From Candidatus Poribacteria bacterium (lineage in GTDB: Bacteria; Poribacteria; WGA-4E; WGA-3G): a stretch of DNA of 39,255 nucleotides. The notes below the pieces were generated by a model that saw nothing but the letters and a program-made list of their open reading frames with translations, was not told the DNA's origin and made no database searches. Shown one piece after another: positions 33,542 to 39,255 of this stretch. Each line of letters opens with the position of its first letter. Position 1 is the first letter of the stretch. The stretch lies in the NCBI GenBank assembly GCA_028824685.1, contig JAPPCZ010000033.1, positions 1 to 39,255 on the forward strand, given 5' to 3'. A program made the position numbers and the translations under genes.

Positions 33542-34756
33542 TTAATGTGTCCGCATGGCTTTTGCAGGCATAATCCGTGCGGCTTTTATTGCTGGAAACA
33601 ACCCGACAAGCGTCGCCGAAAGCATCACGGTAATACCCGGTATCATGAGAGATCGGGCGTTGACTTCAGCATACATCGTTCCAAATTCAACACCGCCCAT
33701 GGTCAACCCTTCGGCATACGTGAGACCGTATATAGAAAACAGATAATTGATTAAGATACCAAGTAGGGCACCAATACAGATGCTGCCAATAGTGATGATT
33801 ACCACTTCACAAATAACTAACCAGAAAATTTGGATAGGTTTCGTTCCGACTGCCTTTAGCACACCGTATTCACGTGTGCGCTCTAATACAGACATTAGGA
33901 CGGTGTTGAGAACTCCAATTGCAACGATGAACATAATAATAAGGCGTGCAACAGCATCTCCCTGCTTATCAGCCTGCATCGCATCATAAAAGGATTTTGC
34001 TACTACTTGCCACGGTAAGATTTCAAGGTTTGAATCGTTGAGGCTTCCTTTAATCGCTTCCGTTATTTTGCCAACCTTATTGATATTTGATATAATTACA
34101 ACGATTTCATGGATTCGCCCCTCAAGCACAAACAGTTCTTGTGCATCTTCAATGTGTAGGTAGCAAGTTATCTTGTCCGTTATATCATCGCCACTTTCAG
34201 CCAAACCAACAATTGTGTACTCGTCATTCGCTATAGAACCGTCGGCAGCTTGTGAAAAAATCACGATTTTACTGCCAAGTGTTGCAGCCAGCGTCTTTGC
34301 GAGTCCTTGACCAATGACCGCCTCACGCGATGCAGTTTCCGTTAAAGCATTCCCTTGAACCACTTTTTTATTAAATTGCGTTGCTTTGATTTCCCGTGCT
34401 ACATCAACCCCAATGATTCGTACCGCAGTGCTCTTTTCGCCAACTGAACCGAGTCCACCTGCATAAACTCTTGGTGTCCATGTTTCAACGTCTGTGTTAC
34501 CTTGAATTGTTCCACCAATGGATTCATAGTTACTAATCGTTTTATAGATAGACGGTTTGTCATGATAACCTTCTTGATGCACCTGAATGTGTCCGATACG
34601 GTTTCCGGTGAACATCTTGATGACATTAGAATACGCCCCATCAGATAGACCTATGACTATTGAAGAGAGAGTGAATCCGACAATCATAGCAAGGGCAGTA
34701 AGGATTGTTCGTCGCTTTTGTCGGAAGATGTTGCGGAATGCGATTTTAAGTATCAT
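33542..34756 (-). CDS. FtsX/MacB-type ABC permease (first permease)
   Basis: A 404-residue permease with the same layout as its neighbour: helix 1 within IFRQKRRTILTALAMIVGFTLSS, a periplasmic domain, then IMFIVAIGVLNTVLMSVLERTREYGVLKAVGT with the coupling helix, and the final PAIKAARIMPAKAMRTH. It is paralogous to the 32217-33446 product but diverged, which suits a heterodimer. Start ATG 34756 has no strong ribosome-binding site, and a small gene remnant lies 33 bases upstream on the same strand. Confidence 0.92.
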   Translation of the reverse strand: MILKIAFRNIFRQKRRTILTALAMIVGFTLSSIVIGLSDGAYSNVIKMFTGNRIGHIQVHQEGYHDKPSIYKTISNYESIGGTIQGNTDVETWTPRVYAGGLGSVGEKSTAVRIIGVDVAREIKATQFNKKVVQGNALTETASREAVIGQGLAKTLAATLGSKIVIFSQAADGSIANDEYTIVGLAESGDDITDKITCYLHIEDAQELFVLEGRIHEIVVIISNINKVGKITEAIKGSLNDSNLEILPWQVVAKSFYDAMQADKQGDAVARLIIMFIVAIGVLNTVLMSVLERTREYGVLKAVGTKPIQIFWLVICEVVIITIGSICIGALLGILINYLFSIYGLTYAEGLTMGGVEFGTMYAEVNARSLMIPGITVMLSATLVGLFPAIKAARIMPAKAMRTH

Positions 34757-34789
34757 AGTAGCAGGAATGCTCCGCGTGCAGTCAAACGC

Positions 34790-34978
34790 TTATTTTATAG
34801 TGGATTCTACGTCGTGTTCAATAGGCAATGGTCGTGTCGTCCATGTAAGCAATTCAATATAGAGCGCCCAAGCGGCATTTTTATCCGCATCCTTTGGAGT
34901 CCACTCCATTTGCAGAAAAGGAGTCGTGATTTTTAAAGGTGCCATTTCCCATTTTTCAAGCCAGTTTGAGAAATTCAT
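34790..34978 (-). CDS. Small protein or truncated gene fragment
   Basis: 62 residues from ATG 34978 (MNFSNWLEKWEMAPLKI...). The middle, MEWTPKDADKNAAWALYIEL, has the feel of a longer family of uncharacterised proteins starting with an LEKWGM...LKI segment, which I recall continuing well beyond the point where this one stops (VESTIK). If so, it is a C-terminally truncated remnant. AAAAGG lies about 9 bases before the ATG. It precedes the transporter operon and would be its first translated unit. Function unknown. Confidence 0.45.
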   Translation of the reverse strand: MNFSNWLEKWEMAPLKITTPFLQMEWTPKDADKNAAWALYIELLTWTTRPLPIEHDVESTIK

Positions 34979-35070
34979 TGTGCGACCTTTTACCAGAACG
35001 ATTATTAACAAATCTATTTCGGTAATTCATCCAGAAATCGTATAATTTCATAGGATTATTTACCTAAAAA

Positions 35071-35108
35071 GTATACCGTACGGTATGTTTTTTCATACCG
35101 TGGTATAC
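35071..35108. promoter_or_regulatory. Paired palindromic operators upstream of the ABC operon
   Basis: GTATACCGTACGGTATG at 35071-35087 contains the perfect palindrome ATACCGTACGGTAT, and CATACCGTGGTATAC at 35094-35108 is a near copy in inverted arrangement, centre to centre about 21 bases or two helical turns. Such pairs are typical of TetR-family repressors of efflux genes. No regulator gene is adjacent. Confidence 0.5.
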
Positions 35109-35328
35109 TTTTGAAAACTGCTTCTAATCTAGTCTGTGTATGGGTTTATCGGTGTTTTTCGTAGAATTATTAATTTTAAATTTTTCATTTTTGGTAACTT
35201 TTGATATTCTGCCCGAATTGCTGTTTTTTAGGCATTTCGGTGATGTTTTTAATAGTTCTCTGAATGTTGGTATTTTGAAAGTTGACATAATTGTGACACC
35301 TTACAGATAAAACTTTATGTAACACTAA

Positions 35329-35357
35329 TTATTACATAAGAGAATAGTGTTTGTCAA
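35329..35357 (-). promoter_or_regulatory. Sigma-70-type promoter facing the ABC operon
   Basis: On the minus strand TTGACA (35352-35357) is followed after 17 bases by TAATAA (35329-35334), or after 18 by AATAAT. It reads toward the operators at 35071-35108 and the operon beyond, giving a leader of about 350 bases. The rest of 34979-35440 shows nothing else that I recognise. Confidence 0.4.
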
Positions 35358-35446
35358 GTTAAAATTTACATTTTATGAAAGTCATTCAATTTTTGGTTTG
35401 TTAACCCGTTTGGTCTAAAGGTCGCGGTTCGGAGATCGAAATCAAG

Positions 35447-35710
35447 AAATCAACGGTATGAATGACGTTTAGTCATTCCCCCAAATCAACGCTACAAATG
35501 CCATTTAGGTATTTGGCCAAATCAACGGTATGAATGCCATTGGGCGAATACGCCAAATCAAGAAATCAACGGTATGAATGACGTTTAGTCATTCCCCCAA
35601 ATCAACGGTATGAATGCCATTTAGGCATTCCCCGGGTATGAATGCCATTGGGCGAATACGCCAAATCAACGGTATGAATGCCTTTTGGCATTCCCCGTAT
35701 GGTATTCGCC
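35447..35710. repeat. Tandem array of 36-bp hairpin repeats
   Basis: Units start AAATCAACGGTATGAATG and run 35447-35482, 35483-35518, 35519-35554, 35563-35598, 35599-35633, 35634-35662 (truncated at its left) and 35663 onward; the first four are exactly 36 bases. Each carries a hairpin in one of three versions: GAATGACGTTTAGTCATTC, GAATGCCATTTAGGCATTC, or a GGCGAATACGCC end. There are no spacers. One inverted 35-base unit, identical to that at 35599-35633, lies at 39088-39122. Immediately after the array, 35736-35776 is a half copy of element C. Confidence 0.75.
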
Positions 35711-35811
35711 ATGATTCACCGCCTACAAGGTTTTGGGATCGGGCTTTCAAAGTCCTCCAACTATTTATGAGATAGGTTGTACTATATATATAAAAGTAAA
35801 TAGCTGATTGC

Positions 35812-37440
35812 TTATTGAGCGATCAACATTTTCACCCGATGTGGTTCGGTGGATGACCTATAGTATATGAGAATGTCCTGTTTTGTGTCCTTATTGAGGT
35901 CAACCAATTTTATATTTCGTTCGTCTTCAGGCATAACCACTGTCACCTTTTGTGGTTTCTGGGTTAACAACTTCGGTCCTGGTATGCCGAGAAAGACGTG
36001 CATCTCTTCCCAGCTTTTCCCTATGAGTAGGTCTGGGCGTTTATCACCGTTTACATCACCCAACAAGACTGCTGGAAAGAATACCCTTTTTTTCTCGAAT
36101 AGGTCAAACTTCGGTCTGATTTTACGCTTGGTAGCAGGCTTTTTGGGGTATACACCGTCTTTCATCTGATATAATTCAATATCTATCGCGATGGAACTGC
36201 CGACCATCGCACGGGTCATCCCACCGAGTCCGGTTTTTACGTCTCTGAACAGCATCTCAACATCTTCATCTCCATCAAAATCCTGCAACCATTGAGACGA
36301 ATAACCCCAAGGTAGTAATGCTCCAGCGGCACCTCGCGGCTGAATCGTAACGCTGACATCTTGTGCGAATACCGTTCCGTTAGGAGTTGGCGTGCCGAAA
36401 TGGACTTCGTATCGGCTTCGCTGTTTGCCGAGACTCCTTCCCTCCAGTGTAAGGATTACCATATCAGCAACCCCGTTCCCGTTCATATCTCGGAATGTGT
36501 ATAGTACTCTTCGTTTGGTATTTTCTCTGAAACCAGAGATAAGCGCGAACATGTTTTCTCCACTGAATCCGAAGGCGATTGAATAGGCGCCGTCCGTGTC
36601 AAATGGCACATCAATAGTAAAGGTTTCAGGCACTGTAGAAAACATTCCGCTTGCGTCTTGGCGATAAACATCAAAATGGTCAAGGTTCCAGAACACAAGG
36701 TCGGTGCGTCCGTCACGGTCGTAGTCCATTTGATGCAAACGACTCAGGTACCAGAAAACCGTCAAAGCGTTTATTCCTACCTCGCGGTAGCTGCGGGATT
36801 CATCCATGGCAAATTTGTTAAGGAAAGGGTCTGGCGGTCCGAGTTTTACCGGTTCGGAAAATGAACCGTTGTCCAATTGCGTGGCTATCCAGAAACCATC
36901 AATGTCTGGTACAACTATGTCATCAAGTCCATCTCCATTTAGGTCGCGGGTGATATCAACATGAGGGATTACACTTGCATCTGTCGCGTTGTAGTTGGTA
37001 GTGATGTTTATTAATGTGTGTTCTGACCCCGAGTCAGGATTAAACCAGTTGAGGCGACCATGCTCGTAGGTGATAAGTCTGTCGTCTCCACCAATAGTTG
37101 CCATGTCAACGAACAGCACATCTGGACGCAGTGTAGTCTCAAGTTTTGACACCCAAGCGTCCTCACTAAACGCATAGATACGCAAACGACGCGCATTGTT
37201 TTCATCAATGTTCACAACAGCAAGTTCCGCTATAGGACCACCCAAAAGAAACCCTGTCAAAATGGTCTGATGTTTTGTGGTCCCTGTGATGACCTCGTGC
37301 TGTTCAAACGAGACCGCTACAACGGGAACGGGTGCTGTCTGTTTAATCTGTCCGCTGGGTACCCTGGAGCATCCCAATAGGAATATACCGAAAATAAATA
37401 TGGAAAAGCAACACTGAAGTAAAATTCTAAAAATAGGCAT
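35812..37440 (-). CDS. FG-GAP/VCBS repeat lipoprotein
   Basis: A 542-residue predicted lipoprotein. The signal peptide ends in a lipobox, GIFLLGCSR, with Cys at about 24. The body has repeated calcium-loop motifs of propeller blades: DLNGDGLDDIVV, DYDRDGRTDLVF, DMNGNGVADMVI, DFDGDEDVEMLF, DVNGDKRPDLLI and DLNKDTKQDILI. These build an integrin-alpha-like propeller on the outside of a membrane. GGAG precedes ATG 37440, which overlaps the end of the small barrel gene by 14 bases, so the three genes 35812-38843 are one operon. The role is probably binding or surface structure; no catalytic motif is visible. Confidence 0.85.
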   Translation of the reverse strand: MPIFRILLQCCFSIFIFGIFLLGCSRVPSGQIKQTAPVPVVAVSFEQHEVITGTTKHQTILTGFLLGGPIAELAVVNIDENNARRLRIYAFSEDAWVSKLETTLRPDVLFVDMATIGGDDRLITYEHGRLNWFNPDSGSEHTLINITTNYNATDASVIPHVDITRDLNGDGLDDIVVPDIDGFWIATQLDNGSFSEPVKLGPPDPFLNKFAMDESRSYREVGINALTVFWYLSRLHQMDYDRDGRTDLVFWNLDHFDVYRQDASGMFSTVPETFTIDVPFDTDGAYSIAFGFSGENMFALISGFRENTKRRVLYTFRDMNGNGVADMVILTLEGRSLGKQRSRYEVHFGTPTPNGTVFAQDVSVTIQPRGAAGALLPWGYSSQWLQDFDGDEDVEMLFRDVKTGLGGMTRAMVGSSIAIDIELYQMKDGVYPKKPATKRKIRPKFDLFEKKRVFFPAVLLGDVNGDKRPDLLIGKSWEEMHVFLGIPGPKLLTQKPQKVTVVMPEDERNIKLVDLNKDTKQDILIYYRSSTEPHRVKMLIAQ

Positions 37441-37996
37441 GTATGCCCGCTCCTACGTAAACACCTGCAATCCCCTTAGATTGAGAATTATCGTTTTCTG
37501 TTCCAATCCCTTGACCGATACTAAGGTTTAAGCCAAGCGGAATCCCGCCAAGTGAAAACACAAGTTCGCCTCCAAAAGATATTCCAGCTGCCAGTGTGGT
37601 GGTTTTGGTAATTTCTTTCTCAAGATCCGTTTGTGTTTTATAGCGCCAACCACCTTCTAATGTGAAATATAGCCGAGCCTCGTTCCACTTGCCTCGGTGT
37701 TCGAATATGGCATACGAAACCCCTGCACCTAACATGTGGTCTCCATCCTGATCATTGAGAATGAAACGCCCGACAGTTTGCAGGTATACAGGCGCCAGTC
37801 CGTTATAACGAAAACTCATGCCACCAAATGCAGGTGTGGCTCCCTGAGATCCAATACCGAATTTTTTGGTGAGGTTTGTCTGTTGTGCTTGGATTGAGGA
37901 GGTAAAAATTAGACTTAAAAAGAGACAGATTAGGTAGATAAATGTATGTTCTTTTATCTTGTTGCATGTGGAATTGCGTTTTATTGTAAAAACCAT
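37427..37996 (-). CDS. Small outer-membrane beta-barrel protein
   Basis: A 189-residue protein from ATG 37996 behind AAGGAA (MVFTIKRNSTCNKIKEH...). A TTG 84 bases upstream lies inside the preceding gene and is unlikely. Signal peptide to about residue 38 (FTSSIQA-QQ). The mature part alternates short amphipathic strands (GMSFRYNGLAPVYLQTVGRF, EARLYFTLEGGWRYK, TTLAAGISFGGELVFSLGG, IAGVYVGAGIHAYF) and ends in Phe, typical of an eight-stranded barrel. It lies 25 bases after the LolA-like gene. No specific function is recognisable. Confidence 0.72.
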   Translation of the reverse strand: MVFTIKRNSTCNKIKEHTFIYLICLFLSLIFTSSIQAQQTNLTKKFGIGSQGATPAFGGMSFRYNGLAPVYLQTVGRFILNDQDGDHMLGAGVSYAIFEHRGKWNEARLYFTLEGGWRYKTQTDLEKEITKTTTLAAGISFGGELVFSLGGIPLGLNLSIGQGIGTENDNSQSKGIAGVYVGAGIHAYF

Positions 37997-38021
37997 CTGG
38001 GATTCCTTATTAAAAAACAGA

Positions 38022-38843
38022 TTATCTTCTTTTTTGCAGATTTCTGCGTGTGAAGATTTTATCGTCAACGTTTGTGTCAAATGTAGCAGTTAACCAACGA
38101 ACGACCGTTTTGTGTCCTTCTTTGTTTTGCGGAATCATTTCCATCACAGAAGGAACGGTTTTGCGTCCAAACTTTTTTATCTCTTTGAAATTTAAGACAC
38201 GCATCAATTTTCCTTTTTCATCATAGAAATGCTGCCACACCGGCATATAATCTTTGGCTTGGACTGCTGCAATAATCTTTCCCCAAACGATTGCAGAATC
38301 TTCCTTCGGTATTAGCTGAACATAGAGCAGATCGGCAGAAGCGTCTTCCGGTGTAATCAGTTGGTATGTGTAATCGTCAAGCATTGACGATTCCTTGACT
38401 AAATCGTCATTCGTGAAATCAGACCCCATCCACGACCCCATCATCATTGATGGTGAAATCTTCATCGTCTTGTTTACCTTCGGCAGATAGTTCCACATTT
38501 CGTTTCCGATGCGTAGTGTTGCGACTCCTTGTTCTTTCTTTGGCGCGGTAATTCGGATAAAAGTTTTGTCCGTCCCTTTTGTCCAAATCAGCATCTTTAA
38601 TGTGCGTTCGTAGTGTGGGGTGACGATATGCATCTCCATGTCGGCATGACTTGTTTTACTGCGATAAAGCTGATCAATATGTTTAATGATTTTTTCTACA
38701 TCGGGTGAAGCGGTGTGATTTGCTGCGAATAAGTTAACGGTCGTAACAAACATAAAGAAAAAGCATATTATCAAATTCAATGCTGCCTTATTTGTCTTAA
38801 AATGTGAGCAATAATCGGGGCTAAAACGTTTAGATATCGTCAT
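38022..38843 (-). CDS. LolA-like outer membrane lipoprotein-sorting protein
   Basis: A 273-residue secreted protein of the PF17131-type LolA-like family. An N-terminal segment with a hydrophobic stretch (LIICFFFMFVTTVNLFAAN) is the signal peptide. Family signs are TLKMLIWTKGTDKTFIRI, GVATLRIGNEMWNYLPKVNKTMKI, MMMGSWMGSDFTNDDLV and the closing RWLTATFDTNVDDKIFTRRNLQK. The fold is an open half-barrel that carries lipid chains across the periplasm. AAAGGATG precedes ATG 38843. Members are often encoded with FtsX-like ABC permeases, and such a set lies 3.3 kb downstream on the same strand. Confidence 0.88.
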   Translation of the reverse strand: MTISKRFSPDYCSHFKTNKAALNLIICFFFMFVTTVNLFAANHTASPDVEKIIKHIDQLYRSKTSHADMEMHIVTPHYERTLKMLIWTKGTDKTFIRITAPKKEQGVATLRIGNEMWNYLPKVNKTMKISPSMMMGSWMGSDFTNDDLVKESSMLDDYTYQLITPEDASADLLYVQLIPKEDSAIVWGKIIAAVQAKDYMPVWQHFYDEKGKLMRVLNFKEIKKFGRKTVPSVMEMIPQNKEGHKTVVRWLTATFDTNVDDKIFTRRNLQKRR

Positions 38844-38950
38844 TTCTTGGTCATCCTTTTACCTTTTGGACTGTGCAATATAAGCAATCGTAAAGACATT
38901 CCATACTTCATTATACCGCAAAACGTATTAAAAGGACAAGTCTTTCACTC

Positions 38951-39255
38951 AGGGTTATTCAGTTTTCAAAATTTCAATGCTTTTGGACTATTCCGTTAAT
39001 GTTGTATAGTAGTTTCTTGTCCGTATCTTTAGTCCCGTAGGGACGGAATGTTTATAGAAAAATGTCGTCCACCCTCTCTTGAGTTCCGGGGAATGCCTAA
39101 ATGGCATTCATACCGTTGATTTGGTAGGAACGACATAAAAAGATAAACATATCGTCCCTACGGGACTAAAGACAGATAGCACAACCGTTGCTATAAACAT
39201 ATCGTCCCTACGGGACTAACGCAGTTACTCATATTCAGATAGGACTTATATTTTT
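38951..39255. mobile_element. Element A, copy 4, cut by the window end, with inner repeats
   Basis: The left end AGGGTTATTCAGTTTT at 38951-38966 matches the ends of the copies at 58 and 16940; the right end is not reached. Inside are a 27-base direct repeat at 39143-39169 and 39193-39219 centred on ATCGTCCCTACGGGACTAA, an inverted, slightly diverged copy at 39029-39055, and one unit of the 36-bp repeat at 39088-39122. The stretch 38844-38950 shows no gene. Confidence 0.5.

Noticed and set aside
34987..35011. Longer start for the 62-residue fragment near 35011
   Set aside because: The added residues are not like the recalled family start, and ATG 34978 has AAAAGG upstream.
35447..35710. CRISPR array
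   Set aside because: The 36-base units are contiguous with no unique spacers, and no cas genes are present.
37997..38080. N-terminal extension of the small barrel protein from TTG 38080
   Set aside because: It lies inside the LolA-like gene, and a proper ATG with ribosome-binding site and signal peptide follows at 37996.

Overview
The window looks like a piece of an uncultured, probably Gram-negative bacterial genome. It encodes an Asp-box and WD40-rich periplasmic proteome, beta-barrel outer-membrane candidates ending in Phe, a LolA-like protein, a phytanoyl-CoA-type dioxygenase, a TIM-barrel sugar epimerase, a eukaryote-like branching enzyme and many small mobile repeats. This mix, plus a selenoprotein N homologue and sigma factors fused to propellers, fits Candidatus Poribacteria or a close relative. 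That assignment is inference; no rRNA or ribosomal marker gene is present.

Layout. 1-470: repeat elements. 473-3278 (+): transferase, SDR and PhyH dioxygenase in one run. 3297-4716 (-): sugar isomerase and a RelE/ParE-type toxin with a HicB-like partner. 4899-6681: YjbQ (+) and a GH32 fructosidase (-). 7034-8722 (+): a SelN-like selenoprotein whose in-frame UGA at 7877-7879 joins two halves that would otherwise be called as separate genes. 8935-23777 (+): five tandem paralogous ECF-type sigma factors, each fused through one transmembrane helix to a different or diverged extracytoplasmic domain (one short beta domain, one WD40 propeller, three Asp-box propellers). 23908-24892: a decayed IS1595-type element. 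24957-26990 (-): branching enzyme. 27442-28569 (-): a sigma-54 activator, facing a tandem dyad array, a sigma-54 promoter and a candidate small RNA (29092-29301, +). 29419-34978 (-): CDF transporter, outer-membrane barrel, and an ABC ATPase with two FtsX-like permeases. 35447-35710: a 36-bp tandem repeat array. 35812-38843 (-): FG-GAP lipoprotein, small barrel and LolA-like protein. The window ends inside another repeat element.

How parts may work together. Four sigma-fusion genes have the same two promoter blocks upstream: a sigma-70-like TTGACA-16-TAGAAT/TAAAAT site and, about 45-60 bases further on, an ECF-like GCAMCC/A-16 to 17-CGTC site. The ECF-like site also lies upstream of the selenoprotein gene. 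The C-terminal domain of the selenoprotein recurs as the sensor domain of the first sigma factor. Together these suggest a membrane-tethered sigma regulon tied to envelope redox state, which is inference. Four of the five fusions carry a strong internal ribosome-binding site and in-frame ATG at codon 184, exactly between the sigma domains and the membrane sensor. A second candidate system is the sigma-54 activator with its small RNA, laid out like LuxO-Qrr or GlrR-GlmY.

No tRNA, rRNA, CRISPR array or replication origin was recognised by eye.
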